In this document: positions 9,170 to 20,303 of the stretch, piece by piece
Layout of the letters: each line of letters begins with the position of its first letter
How positions within the stretch are numbered: position 1 is the stretch's first letter
Assembly: GCA_030220185.1 (NCBI GenBank)
Contig: JASPKZ010007549.1
Coordinates: 372,001 to 436,000 of the forward strand
Direction: 5' to 3'
Origin: Diploptera punctata
Lineage: Eukaryota; Arthropoda; Insecta; Blattodea; Blaberidae
Length of the DNA stretch: 64,000 nt
Made by a program: the position numbers and the translations under genes
The notes under the pieces: model-generated
Databases searched by the model: none
Seen by the model: the letters and a program-made list of their open reading frames with translations, nothing else
What the model was told of the DNA's origin: nothing

Positions 9170-11384
9170 GTGATTTTATAAAACTGATAATATTTTATTA
9201 ATTATTTAGGATATGTTATTGTTTAGGAGATATCCCCAAAGTTCGTTCTCTTTGGATACTCTAGTATTTTTCTTAATATTTTGCTTTCAAGTTATTTAGT
9301 TTGATATGTCAAAAATATATTTTGTTAAAAAATATGGGTTTTTCATTATGTATTTTTAAATAATTTTACTTTGAAGATAATTCATATTGTTTTAAATTGT
9401 TTCTGTGACAAATAAAGCATGGCCTCTCAGATGATTGGCATGGAGGAAGGTTATCCTTGTGTCCTGTGTGCTCTATGATAACCATGGCTGACAACAATTT
9501 GTTTTTATTGTGTCAACAAAATGTATATTCCAGAATTTTTTTATTGAAATTAGTTTTTGGTGAAGTGTTTGTCCTTGTTGAGAATGTTAAACCAGTGGGC
9601 TAATCTTAAATCCAGGTAATAAATTAGCTACATTTTCTAGATTTATTTTTATCATAATTCAAAATACATGTAGGCTAAATAAAAATTAAATTGGACTTAT
9701 ACGTTGAGAATTTTACCTCTAGTGTTTTGCATTTAGGCAATCTGGAATTATTACTTTATGAATAAATATCCCAATGAAATGAGTAAATTTAAAAATAGTG
9801 CAAGTTTGAGGTTATGAGCAAAATCCATTTTAGTTTTTATTTTAAAATAATGAACACAATTCTTATTAGTATTTATTTATAAAAGTGAATAGTTTTATTA
9901 AAAAAATAGTGAAGTTTGTAGTAATGAAAAAAATTAATACTATTTTTATTTTAAAATAGTCAAGTTTGTGATTACGAACAAGATTCACATTTGATTTTAA
10001 TATATGAAATGTGATATAACATTACATTTAAAAATAACTTACAATAATTATTAAAGCTTTTAAAATTTATTGAATCTCATAATATTGTTTGCAAGTTTCC
10101 CAAATTTACAATATAGCTCAGTTAATATTGTTCTTTACTGGGACTAGTTCAGTTGAATTAATAATGTAATGAACGATACTTACAGACCTATAACATCACT
10201 TGTTGATGTTAGGTTATAAGTTTTAATATCAAACAATGTTAAAATGTAATAATAACTAATGTTTATTATTAACTAGGAAAAGTTTTAACTATTTCCTCTT
10301 GTTCACTGAACAATTCTCGGCTCAACTGCACTTCTACTAGCGCTTGATTTTTCAGTTATATTGTTGTAAACTATAGCTCTTCTTCTGTATTTACTAACAT
10401 TATTTAATATTTTAAACTTTTTTCAAACAAATTTTTATAACATTATTAGACAATTTTGAAGTATTTATTTAAATATGCAAATCACAATATTATGACACTG
10501 TTAGACAATATTGTGATGCTAACTGCTATTTTCTCCATACAGTATATTACTTAGTCTATGATTTTTCTATCGCTGTTTTGGGTTATCGCTGGTTGGATCA
10601 ACGTTAGGAAGTGATAAGTGTACACCCATTTTTAATAAATGTTTGGTAATTTTAATATTATTAATATATTTTTTTAACATAGATTTGGGGATTTATTGCA
10701 AATATTGGTCATTTAAATTTCATAACGACGGATAGTAGTCGAGGATGATAATCGATATGTGGTTCGATTGTGGGTTATCGCTGGCTCTATAAACTCTGGT
10801 GCATGTGCACTGTTGTTCTATAGGACTTTGAAAATATTTCACACTAGTTTAAGTGCAGTTTCCCAATTCTCATGTCATATCTATTGTTTTATATTCTCCA
10901 AATGTACTACATAAAGTGAAGTATTCAGCAATGTCTCTCGGTAAATGTCACCTATGATGTAGGCCTACAAAAACAACAAAAAAAGGTTAGGGCAAGTTAT
11001 TTTTAAAATATTAAAATTATAAAATTTGTAACTGTTATATTAGTCATAGTCAAATGAAACAAAAGGCTCAACAGTACATTACCTTTCCCTTCATTTTCCA
11101 TAGCATATTCTTGTAATACAGTTACTCTACATACTTCTTCTGTCTTTACTAACATTTTATAATATTTTAAACATTTTTCAACGATACTTATAGCATTATT
11201 TTACAATTTTTAGGCATTTATTAATTAAAAGAAACACAGTAACATTACAGCAATTTCTTTCAAACTGAAAAAAATAAATAAATAAAACAACAATTAAATC
11301 AACATTAAGAGCAAATAATAATTATCTTTATAGTCTCCCTTTGATATTGATAGCAAATAATCAGATAGATAGATTATCGATTGA
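9170..11384. other. AT-rich intergenic or intronic DNA
   Basis: Over 2 kb with no coding signal. Between 9780 and 10030 a loose motif (AATAGTG-AAGTTTG-GTTATGA) recurs three times, probably an old degenerate tandem repeat. The segment 10600-10900 resembles 12440-12480 plus 13010-13145, i.e. a dispersed repeat whose second copy was split by the LINE insertion at 12480-13012. Confidence 0.5.
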
Positions 11385-12050
11385 TTAATGTCTTTGACAT
11401 CGTCCGATATCTGATAGCCAATTTTGTTGGTCCATCCAATCTCCGGGTTGTAGATGTTTCTTCTTCATGTAGAAATATATTCCCTGACTCCAGAAAGTTT
11501 TAGGTCTTCCTCTGCCTCGTCTTCCCCCAGGTTTCCATTCCAAAACAGATTTTGGTAGCCGATCCTCTTCCATTCGCTGGACATGTCCGTACCATCTTAA
11601 TTGCTGAGTTTTAATATAATCTAAAATAGTGTCTTCAATCTTCATTTTCTCCCTTATAACTGAGTTCCTAATTTTTTCCCCTTCTTGAAATTCTTGCTGC
11701 CCTTCGTATAAAATCCATTTCCGTTGCCAAAAGATACTTATTTGTTTTTGTTGTTAATGACCAAAGTTCTGCTCCGTAAGTAATGATGCTTTTAACAATT
11801 GTATGATATATATTCATTTTATTTTTATTACTTACATTTTTATCCCACAATATTCCATTGAGGCAAGCAATTGCAAATTTTCCTTTATTATTTCTATTTC
11901 TTATTTCCTCTTCATAACTCCCATTTTTATTTATTTTAATTTTTAAATATCTGATCTCACTACAAGATTTTATTGTTTCTCCAGTCTCCAAAATAAAATT
12001 TTGTTCTGGTTCACCAATTGATAAATATTTTGTTTTTTTCATGTTCAAAT
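11385..12050 (-). mobile_element. RTE-like LINE C-terminal pseudogene
   Basis: The minus strand carries MNMKKTKYLSIGEPEQNF, a YLKIKINKNGS-like segment, ITYGAELWSLT and DFIRRAARISRRGKN with stop at 11668. A second frame (11645-11385) has QLRWYGHVQRMEEDRLPK and GRRGRGRPKTFW. They are two parts of one post-RT region separated by a stop or frameshift around 11650-11668. The catalytic RT lies further upstream and is absent. Confidence 0.85.
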
Positions 12051-12172
12051 TTAATCAACATTAAGAGCAAATAATAATTATCTTTATAGTCTCCCTCTGA
12101 TATTGATAGAAAATAATTATATATATTATTACACATAGCAGGATTGATAATATTAATAAATTTATCATAAGT

Positions 12173-12350
12173 AATGTCATGAGTGATTTCCAAATTATCG
12201 ATAAATTCATGATGTCACGAAATGACGAGTGAATTTATCTAGAGAATTTGGAAATCAAGAGTGGCATTTGTTAGGACTATTTAACGAATAAAATTAAGCT
12301 GTTTACTCACAAATCATTATTTAACTGTAGTTATTTTAAAATATTTTTGT
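12173..12350 (+). repeat. Hairpin-containing dispersed repeat, copy 1
   Basis: TGATTTCCAAATTATCGATA and its near-complement (GAATTTATC, then GAATTTGGAAATCA) form a hairpin at about 12188-12268. It is followed by about 80 bases shared, inverted, with 37243-37420. Likely a MITE or part of a larger repeat; no TSD identified. Confidence 0.6.
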
Positions 12351-12479
12351 TAAGTTAGTACTACTTTGTTAGGTTAGTGTTAGTGTACATCAGATTAGTG
12401 TACACTTGAGTAAATAATATGCATGTAATTTATTTTCTTAGGTAGGAAGAAGTTAGTGTACATCCATTTTTAATAAATT

Positions 12480-13012
12480 TCTTCTTCTTCTTCCAAATGC
12501 AGTATTGGGTGATGATGCCCGTTCTGCGACTACAAAAACTGATCTTTCCATCGGTTGAAGGGTCTTCCGAGGTCTCTTTTGCCTTTAGGGTTGAGGTGGT
12601 AAATCATTTATTAAATTTCTTGTAGTCTTTCGAGTATTTAAAGTTGTCCCCATTATAGGTTACCAGCCTATAGTTGGGTAAGTCCAGTGGTGGGGTTGCC
12701 ACCTCAATGCCTCTTGGACAGGCATGCTTTTCTGTAGGGGATGCTCCCTTAGCCTTTGAAGTTTCTCCTTCTCCGCAAGGCAGCGGTTCCTCTCTCTTTC
12801 CCTGAGTGAGGGTAGGGTGCCTCTTCCGCCAAATCTGCCGTATTAAGGGTATCCCTCTCCGCCTTCATTGCTGTTGAGGTCTTCACCGTTCCCTGGCAAG
12901 GGGCCCTCACATGGTACTATCAGCCGGGCCAGCTGAATCAAGGTTTTTTTACGAGGTGTTACTCCTCCCCCTCCTCCTTTCTCATCCGGGCTTGGGACCG
13001 GCAATGGCAGAG
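12480..13012 (-). mobile_element. Internally deleted RTE-like element with both ends
   Basis: On the minus strand the element begins CTCTGCCATTGCCGGTCCCA, a GC-rich leader I recognise as an RTE-type 5' UTR. It runs about 390 bases and then jumps to the 3' end of a LINE-B copy: the codons for RDLGRPFNRW-KDQFL and the trailer with GAAGAAGAAGAA that also occur at 38990-39112. All of the endonuclease and reverse transcriptase is missing. The direct repeat TTTTTAATAAAT flanks it (before 12480, intact but for one base, and from 13013), and the uninterrupted target can be seen at about 10628. It looks like a non-autonomous element mobilised by the parent LINE. Confidence 0.8.
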
Positions 13013-13145
13013 TTTTTAATAAATGTTTGGGAATTTATTTTGAAGGTTAATCATACTGTGTGTGCTGCCATCTTAGCGACAGCTCTATAAACTCATGTAA
13101 ATGTGCACTGTTATTCTGTAAGACTTAAAAAATACATTGGGAAAG

Positions 13146-13526
13146 ATGAAGTACTGTTTTTTTAAAACAAACTTATATTTATAAAACATTCTTAAACATT
13201 ATTCAATTCAATTTGGGTTCATCCAACTGCTATGGTGATATGGGTCAAGTCAAATTTTTACAATAAAATACAAGTACAAATAAAACTTAAATCAAAGCAT
13301 TACATGTATACAAAATTAACATTCAACAAAATAAACATTTTTTTTAAACTAAGATAAAATAGTTTCTAACTCTCTTAAAATGAATTCTATCGAGTCATAA
13401 TGTAGTTATTGTTCGTAATAACCACTTCATAAATTTATCACCAACTGAATCTATTTGGAACTACTGCAAATACACAATATGACTCTCCCCAGCCTCCTAC
13501 GAATTAAGGATTCAAGGGAGACACTT
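13146..13526. other. Unassigned AT-rich spacer
   Basis: No gene or repeat boundary recognised. Confidence 0.35.
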
Positions 13527-13745
13527 TAGTTTCTTCTTCTTCCTTCCAAGTATTAGGCCAAGGCCTGTTACGATCCTATAGAAAATTTTCCTTCCAGCGT
13601 TTCATAGGACGGCCCAGAGATCCCTTCGTCCTCTCTTGGTATATAATTATAAACAGCTTTGGGGATCCGATTTGAACTCATTCTGTCAAGATGGACACTT
13701 AAGTTATCTTGTCTAATTGGAAGCATTTTTGAAACAAGAAGAAAG
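13527..13745 (-). mobile_element. LINE-B 3' fragment
   Basis: The minus strand reads DRMSSNRIPKAVYNYIPRE, then, after a one-base frame loss, the ..GRP..RW.E.FL end and a trailer CTTGGAAGGAAGAAGAAG. It is almost identical to 16860-17040 on the plus strand, so the two are recent copies of one subfamily. Confidence 0.85.
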
Positions 13746-14164
13746 ATTCTTTGTAGTGAACATTGATGTAGAAACAGATTATAAGTGTACAGCAAACCTT
13801 TCAGAAGACAGTGTTGCATCATCAGTATCTACATTTTTTAAAGTTTTGATGATTTTTTATAAACAGAAGGTTGTTTTAGTTGAAGACAACTGGCACAAAT
13901 TCATCCATTCTAATCACAAATCCCCAGTCACCTCATCCCTGGCTTTTCATCACTTTTAAAAGTCTCTGAGCTATTTTTTTTAAACTTTTTAAGTTTTAGG
14001 TAGGCTGTGAATAATAAAATTGTGAATTGAACTAAAAATGATGAACTAGTGAAAATGGACAATTGAGTTAGACACTTGGTGGGAAATTACTTAATATTTT
14101 GTTAATTAATATAAAATTATAGAATATTCACCTGAAAGGTCCGTCTCCTCAACTTAATTATCAT

Positions 14165-14208
14165 TTAACTGTAGCGCTTTCGGGACTTGTCCCATCATCG
14201 GCAGGATT
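14165..14208 (-). ncRNA. Hammerhead-like motif (AGCGCU type)
   Basis: Minus strand: stem I CUG (14204-14202), core CCGAUGA (14201-14195; U4 replaced by C), U, stem II GGGAC-AA-GUCCC (93 to 82), GAA, palindromic AGCGCU (14178-14173), A at position 17, stem I CAG (14171-14169). Apart from position 4 all core bases fit. It lies directly after the GIY-YIG frame on the same strand. Confidence 0.72.
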
Positions 14209-14597
14209 CAAAACTGGTGTGTTCACTGAAGATCTGGTAGAGGGGGTTGCATGTATTTGGTTCGTTTTCGTTTATCAGGCTGTCGTTGTGAGCTGCTTTC
14301 ATGATTTCCATCTCTTCGAGTACGTTTATCTTCGCTGGATTATTTTCTCTGTGCATTACTGTTAGGGTGTTTTCAATATTTAACATGCGATGTCCTTCAT
14401 GGATAACGTGTTTTGCATAGCTTGATTTACCTTCTGCGTGAATGAAGTCTCGAAAATGTTCTTTGAATCTGATGTTAAAACTCCTGTTTGTCCTTCCTAT
14501 ATAAAATTTGTTGCAGTCCTTACATGTCAGTTTATAAACTCCTTTGCTGTTGAAAATGATATTTTCTTCAATGTTATTGTTTATTATGTTGTTTAAT
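14195..14597 (-). pseudogene. Penelope-like GIY-YIG endonuclease fragment
   Basis: The open frame from about 14597 reads FNSKGVYKLTCKDCNKFYIG (Cys pair and YIG catalytic start), RTNRSFNIRFKEH, SSYAKHVIHEGHRM and then INVLEEMEIMKAAH, ending at 14195. This is the full C-terminal GIY-YIG domain of a Penelope-like retroelement, without stops; the RT is missing. The conserved GIY-YIG arginine is present in the RF.EH motif. The stop codon overlaps the hammerhead core. Confidence 0.85.
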
Positions 14598-14655
14598 GAT
14601 AATTAAGTTGAGGAGACGGACCTTTCAAGTGAATATTCTATAATTTTATATTAAT

Positions 14656-15190
14656 TTTGAATAAACCTCAACGGAACACATCATGAATCTTATAAAAGTT
14701 AATATTTTGTTATTAAATAATTGTGTAGATTGTTGTCACCAACTGGCTATTTGACAATTTTATGGATTTTAATGATTTTTTTTCACATCTTTGGTTTTAA
14801 GAACATTTCCTGAAATTGTTGAATAAGTTGTGTATCGAGCGTGGTAGCCAGAATCCACTGCTTCAGTTTGGATTTGTAATAAAGAGTATAATTGTTATTT
14901 AATATTCCAAGTCTTGTACATTTTCTTTGCTGGTCTGTCTTTGTTTACTCTGTTGATATCCGAGGCCTCTTTGTTTTTTGAAAGCATTTCATCATCCACC
15001 ACCGACTTGCTAGGCTTGACGTGGCATCACTGGAGCCCCTTTAACTCGCTCATTTCAGGTATACTTGTCAGGATCAGGTTGATGTACATCAGATCCAACA
15101 AGAAACCTGAAACGTGCTTACCACCTCTCATGACGTGGTCGCGGGGTCTGACTTTTGGAGGCAGAATTGAGCAGAATCCAAACTACAGAA
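14656..15190. other. Unassigned region with a possible coding remnant
   Basis: A plus-strand frame (14914-15201) and minus-strand frames give fairly even, non-repetitive peptides (minus: RPRDHVMRGGKHVSGFLL), and GC content rises. It might be a processed pseudogene or an unknown transposon piece. I recognise no domain. Confidence 0.3.
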
Positions 15191-15194
15191 ATGA

Positions 15195-15360
15195 ATTTTA
15201 ATTTTGTTTAGTTGTTTCTTGACTCACCTCATACTTCTTAACTCCCTCGCAAATCTAGATTTCGTCACGTATTTGTGACATTCTCAATGCTGTTCACGTG
15301 ATATGCGAGGGAGTTAAGAAGTATGAGGTGAGTCAAGAAACAACTAAACAAAATTAAAAT
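15195..15360. repeat. Perfect 57-bp inverted repeat
   Basis: Left arm 15195-15251 and right arm 15304-15360 are exact reverse complements over 57 bases, separated by a 52-base spacer. A transcript would form a very stable hairpin. I see no TSD or transposon ends, so this could be a MITE, a fold-back of replication origin, or a small-RNA precursor. Confidence 0.93.
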
Positions 15361-15419
15361 AAACCTCATAGTGTTATTTCCTACCTACATAACTTAATAC
15401 AGAAATCAAATTCTTAGAT

Positions 15420-15765
15420 GGAATGGTAAATAAAACAAGGAGAGATAGAATAAGGAATGACAAAATCAGGGAGACATTAAGTGTAGAAAAATTAACAACA
15501 GACGTAGAAAAAAGTAGACTAAAATGGTTTGGACATTTAAAAACAATGGGAAAGGAAATGCTACCACAAAGACTGTTAAATCTCAAGATACAAGGAAAAT
15601 CCACGAGGTAGACCACGAGAAAGATGGATTAACCAAGTGAAGAAAAGTCTACAAGAGAGAGGATACGACTGGGAAGAACTAAAAAGGGCAAAGCATGGGA
15701 AGATAGAGATGGTTGGAGGCACATTTGGAATTGACCTTCTGAAAGGAGGACACGATAAGAGGATG
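15420..15765 (+). mobile_element. LINE C-terminal fragment, frameshifted
   Basis: MVNKTRRDRIRNDKIRETL, SRLKWFGHLKTMGKEMLPQR and LLNLKIQGKSTR are followed, one frame later, by GRPRERWINQVKKSLQERG and DWEELKRA. This is the signature of the post-RT end of I/jockey/RTE-like LINEs. A one-base shift near 15600 breaks it. Confidence 0.82.
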
Positions 15766-15809
15766 GTGATAATTGTTATTGTTACGTTGGTTGCCATAGC
15801 TGAACCATT

Positions 15810-15905
15810 TAAGTCATGGTGACATGGTGCAGATCTATGGGACTTGCACTGGTTTGAGCCCCCATGGGGAAGAAATTTTATTTTGAAATTCTGGCCAATA
15901 TGGTT
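15810..15905 (+). mobile_element. RTE-A 5' UTR fragment
   Basis: GCAGATCTATGGGACTTGCA and GGGGAAGAAATTTTATTTTG match, with substitutions, the start of the longer 5' UTR copy at 56163-56470. An isolated leader fragment of about 95 bases. Confidence 0.6.
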
Positions 15906-16097
15906 TAGTTATGTATATAGAATCTTTCAGTGGAAATCCTTATCAACTGGAGTGCAAGACAGATGAGAGGATGATTTCTTACGAGTCTTACATAAAATGA
16001 AGATAAAAATTTCTATTTGCTGTATTCATGATAGGAAAACATTGAGAAGAAATTGTTGATAAGGCCAAAGTGTTCAACTAAATGAGCCTGTAGGGTC

Positions 16098-16206
16098 TAA
16101 TAAGAAGAAGATTATACAGGGAACGAATGGAAAACATTGGCTGAGGATAGGAATGTATGGATAACTTGCCATGAAACCTCTGCGTTGATAGTGTCAGTGA
16201 ATTATT
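16098..16206 (+). mobile_element. RTE-A 3' tail fragment
   Basis: ATTATACAGGGAACGAATGG, then GAGGATAGGAATGTATGG and a GATAGTGTCAGTGAATTA end reproduce the last 100 bases of RTE-A, with an internal gap at the RAYVRA codons. Confidence 0.75.
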
Positions 16207-16689
16207 TAATGCAAAGCAAATCGGAATCGTACGGGCGTGCTTAATTATTGTGATCAGTGCAATTCATGCACAATTTCCTTCATTATTATTTACTGCTATC
16301 TGGTGTTGGAAGCTTGAAATATATTAAACCACATTCCAGGTTAAGACTTTGTTTGTTGGAATAGAATTGAGAAATATTTATTTTTATTTGTTCATTCTAA
16401 ACACAAAAAAAAGCTTTGTTAAGTATGTTATAAACTCTATCTTTATGGGACTCAGCTTACATTCCATTGCACAATATATCACTCAGTCACATTTGTAGAT
16501 CATTATCCAAGTATATTTTGAACTTTTAATTTATCGTATATATCTGTATTAATAAAATGATAGAATCTTCCTGGTGATAAAACTGTGTTAGACCTATAGG
16601 GCTACATAGTCAATAAAAACCCAAATCACCAAATTAAAATACTCAACTACTTTCAATAGTGATGCTATCAATATGAGTTTTGAAAATGA

Positions 16690-17040
16690 TATGGTAGTGA
16701 AGCATGGACACTAAGGAGACAACATGAAAGCAGAATAACGGCTTGTGAAATGAGATTCATGCGCAGAACAGCGGGTTACACCAGATGGGATCGGAAAAGG
16801 AACACTGACATCTTAAAAGAATTGAACACTACACCAATTTTGGAATATATTAAACAGTACCAACTAAATTGGAAACACCATCTTGAAAGAATGAGTTCAA
16901 ATCGGATCCCCAAAGCTGTTTATAATTATATACCAAGAGGATGAAGATCACTGGGCCGTCCTATGAAACGCTGGAGGGAAAATTTTCTATAGGATCGTAA
17001 CAGGCCTTGGCCTAATACTTGGAAGGAAGAAGAAGAAGAA
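16690..17040 (+). mobile_element. LINE-B 3' fragment
   Basis: Reading frame pieces EAWTLRRQHESRITACEMRF, MRRTAGYTRWDRKRNTDIL, WKHHLERMSSNRIPKAVYNY and (after a TGA in the PRG codons) SLGRPMKRWRENFL lead to a trailer ending GGAAGAAGAAGAAGAAAATG. No catalytic domain is left. Confidence 0.88.
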
Positions 17041-17900
17041 AATGATAACATTGCTATTGAAACAAGTTGATTATTTTAAATTTTAATTAGGTGATTTTGG
17101 TTTTTATTGATTATGTGTAATAGTATATCTGTGTTTCTTTGCTTGTTCACACTTAGGAGTGGTCGTAAAAATCTATCTGTGCCGCTTGCAATTTTGATTT
17201 GATTTTAGAATTTAGTATCCAATTTTCACTGCTGTATTTCAGTCCTGATTTTGCAGTTACATTGTGTAATCTCAATTTATTTGTTATTGACATTTGTTTA
17301 CATAAAGTGTGAATTTATAACATTTATTTTTGTAACCCAGAAAGTTGTAATAACAGTTTTGAAGTAGAGTATGTTTCCAAACTGTTATTTTAAAACTCAC
17401 TTCTCTGTAATAACAGTTTTGATGGGCGTATTTGGAAACATTAATTTAAGAAACCAGAGCACAAACACATTTCTTCCACGAGTTAAATAGACAGTTGTTT
17501 GGAAAACATTATAAATCTTACAAATTTCTTAAAGTGACTGTTCTAAAATGGTTATTGTTGTAACTGTTAAAATTAACAGTTGTTGGCACTAATAGCACTA
17601 TAATTTCAAAAGGCCATATTTACCTTTAAACCTCACATGTAGTGAATATGTTTGTACACACAATGCTTTCATACCAAGCTGTAGAAAAGTTGTGTAGCTT
17701 TATATAACCCATTTACTTTCAGAGTTTGTTAATACTTGTAAATTTGCTTTTAAGGAACTCATAGGTTCACTGTAGCCCTGATATTTTCCTGCCATTGGTC
17801 CAGAGCAATGTCTATCCAATCCGGAATATCATCATCTTCCTCGAATCCTTTGAAACAGGGGTGAGCTGATATATTTTTTTCCATGGGACCAACATGCATA
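17041..17900. other. AT-rich spacer
   Basis: No gene. TAATAACAGTTTTGA occurs twice (near 17350 and 17408) as part of a short local duplication. On the minus strand near 17790-17850 a short frame EEDDDIPDWIDIALDQWQ looks protein-like, but it is isolated and unassignable. Confidence 0.35.
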
Positions 17901-17904
17901 TGAA

Positions 17905-17992
17905 TTTAGTTTGGTTCCAATGTGATGCTCACCTCTGGTTCCAGGATCAAACCCAGCTGGTGTTGATGGATTTTTTCAGGGGTTAGGAATCT
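17905..17992 (+). mobile_element. SINE-3 fragment
   Basis: CACCTCTGGTTCCAGGATCA and AACCCAGCTGG, then GATGGATTTTTTCAGG, correspond to the B-box region and first body segment of SINE-3. Confidence 0.6.
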
Positions 17993-18319
17993 TATGTGTG
18001 ACTTCTTGAGAAATAGAAAAATCTTCAATAACTGCTCATGATTGGCCCAGAAAAAAACACAATTGAAGTAAAAGCAACATTTTTGAAACAATTAGGGAAA
18101 TCTAGGGAATTCCCAGTTTAGGAAAAGATATATATCCAAAAATAGAAAGACAAAATAATGAATTTTGGAATTCCTGGGGGGAAAAAAATAATTTGGAAAT
18201 TCATATCGGTATTCCAACACAGAGAGAGGCAAACAGATACCGGCTGACTTATAAACTTGGTTGGCAGTTTTATATACACTGCTTTCAATTGAGACACAGA
18301 TGACCTGGATTGTTAGAGT

Positions 18320-19033
18320 CATCACTAGGGCACGGCATTTAATGACCTATAAATTGGTAAAAAATGCAAAATAAAAAATGCATTTATGACCTAAAAAAAT
18401 GCAAAAAATGACCAATAAAATAAAAAAATGAATAAAAAGTTGAGAATTACCAATAAAAATACTATTTATTAGATTAAGTACTCACTTGATTACTGAATTA
18501 CATAAAATTTAACTTGACATCAAAATATTAAAAGAAAAGTATTAAAAAAATACCTTTTATTGCAGAAAATCCTTTTCAACTGCACATTGCACAGCAATTT
18601 TGAATTGCAGTTAACGATCAGAATAAGGGTAGAAGCTAGCATAAGCTCTAAGAAATTGAATAAAATTCCTAGAAGTGGGCAAGATCATTACGCACATACC
18701 TTGAAAAATAGGGGTAGTAGATAGCAAAACAACTACTTAATTCCAAGAAATTGTATTGACAAGGAAAAATACTGAATTATAATAAAAATCTTAAATAAAA
18801 AATACGGATAATATCACAACCTTCCGGAAAAGTGTAAAAAATGCTCAAAATGACCTAAAAATTGCCAAAAAATGACCTATCCCTAATAAAGTTAAGAAAA
18901 TGCAAAAAAATGCCCTAACGAATTGCTTTTATTTAATCCATTTTTTAATGCCGTACATTTTCATATATGCAGGCAATGTTTCAACCTTCATAAGAAAAAG
19001 ATGCAAAATCATTAAATGCCTTGCCATAGTGAT
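18320..19033. mobile_element. Possible hAT-like non-autonomous element
   Basis: The left end CACTAGGGCACGGCATTTAA and the right end, read inverted as CACTATGGCAAGGCATTTAA, are similar imperfect termini about 710 bases apart. The interior is rich in AATGACC and AAAATGC words with no coding sequence. The 8 bases outside each end do not match, so integration is unproven. Confidence 0.4.
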
Positions 19034-19126
19034 TACCATTAAATAAAATTTTGGGACAGTTTCCTAATCCATTATTCCCATAGCAATTCCTCCCAACAGT
19101 TAAAATTTCCAAATATATATATATAT

Positions 19127-19412
19127 GGGGCACGCCATAGCGTAGTGGTTAAGGCACTGAGCTACAAGCTGGAGGGTCGAGGGTTCAAGTCCCGTTGGGG
19201 TCAGGATTTTTAAACTGACCCAAACCCTCTGGCCCTGGGGTCGACTCAGCCTCTAACGGAAATGAGTACCAGACGCTTGTTCTGGGCGTAAAGGCGGCCG
19301 TCACGCAGGGCTGACAACCCGGCTGACATAAAGTGCCGATTGTCTAGAAAAAGTGGGGGCCTTAACCTCCTACTACCCCAAGGGCCTCCTGGCCTGTTGT
19401 GGGATCACTTTA
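19127..19412 (+). mobile_element. SINE-2, full-length reference copy
   Basis: The tRNA-like head has TAGCGTAGTGG, a match to the A-box consensus, and B box GGTTCAAGTCC. The body ends with one copy of the 48-bp segment later amplified at 20865-26056 (GCCTTAACCTCCTACTACCC and following), flanked by GTGGGG and GTGGGA, then TCACTTTA. It is inserted into a TA microsatellite that continues on both sides. Confidence 0.9.
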
Positions 19413-19499
19413 TTATATATATATATATAGGTTCTTCCAACAGATATATGTTTTACAATGTATAAATTTGTCAATTATACTAGTAGGATGGGACTGCCA

Positions 19500-19765
19500 A
19501 ACATTAACTAACTCACTGGCACTATAGAACCCGTAGGTTCATGGCCGCGCGGACGTAAGCTCTCCATACATCTCTATCCTGAACCAATGCTTTCCAATCA
19601 TTCCCTGTATAATCTACTTCCCTCAAATCATAGTTAATGTTATTCGCCCACCTCATTCTTGGTCTACCAACTGGGCGTTTTCCATCTGGTTTTCCTACAA
19701 GAAGCTTCCATGCACGTCTTTCATTTCCCATTCGTGCCACATGTCCTGCCCAAACATTAGTTTTT
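19500..19765 (-). mobile_element. RTE-A LINE 3' fragment
   Basis: The intact frame reads MARMGNERRAWKLLVGKPDG, then KRPVGRPRMRW and AYVRAAMNLRVL with stop at 19522, with GTTAGTTAATG in place of a clean GTAA tail. It is truncated at the HVARM codons, about 80 residues from the C-terminus. Confidence 0.9.
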
Positions 19766-19909
19766 TTTAAATTTTGTTTTTATAATTTGTCTGTCAGTAG
19801 ATGAATAATTTCTGTTATTTTAATTTCTCTAAAATATTAATTGAATTCATTTCAATTTAAGTTTAATTTGTGTAAATATATTCTATCTATTTTTAAGAGA
19901 TTTTTTTTT

Positions 19910-20063
19910 TGCTTGAACCAGGATTTGTATTCAAGATCATCGGTTTTATGTACCAGCACACTAACTTTCCAAGCATCACAAGTGGGTAACACGAGTTGTT
20001 TGTGTGCTAAATGTTAAAAACCATAGGTCTTGGGTTCAAATCTTGGTTCAGGCAGAAATAAAA

Positions 20064-20132
<69 letters not shown>
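19910..20132. mobile_element. Inverted pair of tRNA-like SINE heads with ATT tail
   Basis: Minus-strand sequence at 19912-19978 and plus-strand sequence at 19988-20060 both carry a tRNA-like head. The plus copy has B box GGTTCAAATCT and is followed by an ATT microsatellite of about 21 units (20068-20132), a typical SINE or LINE tail. The heads face away from a short spacer. Confidence 0.5.
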
Positions 20133-20137
<5 letters not shown>

Positions 20138-20303
20138 TTTTCTCTTCTTTTGAACGATCATCTTGAGTATATATTTAACATCATAGGGCTATTTATTTTA
20201 ACATTTTTCTTTTCTTACGTTACCTCATTTTTCTATATATATTTTTTTCTCTGGAAGGTCTTATCACCTTAACTCAGACAAATTAAATACATTATTATTA
20301 TTA

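Larger units (their letters stand above)
14100..14655 (-). mobile_element. Penelope-like element remnant with inverted flanks
   Basis: About 60 bases at 14100-14160 (AGAATATTCACCTGAAAGGT and following) recur in inverse orientation at 14596-14655, enclosing a GIY-YIG coding remnant and its hammerhead. Inverted partial pseudo-LTR copies are a known feature of Penelope-like integration. Confidence 0.7.

Noticed and set aside
14914..15201. 95-codon plus frame as a host gene
   Set aside because: No recognisable domain, and the minus strand is equally open; kept only as an unassigned region.
17340..17460. Tandem hormone-response-like sites (TAATAACAGTTTTGA pairs)
   Set aside because: Only two imperfect copies; more simply a small duplication.
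19127..19200. tRNA gene at the head of SINE-2
   Set aside because: The same head with the same downstream body recurs in three more places with target duplications, so it is a SINE promoter.
20030..20272. Poly-leucine transmembrane protein
   Set aside because: The leucines come from an ATT microsatellite after a SINE head.
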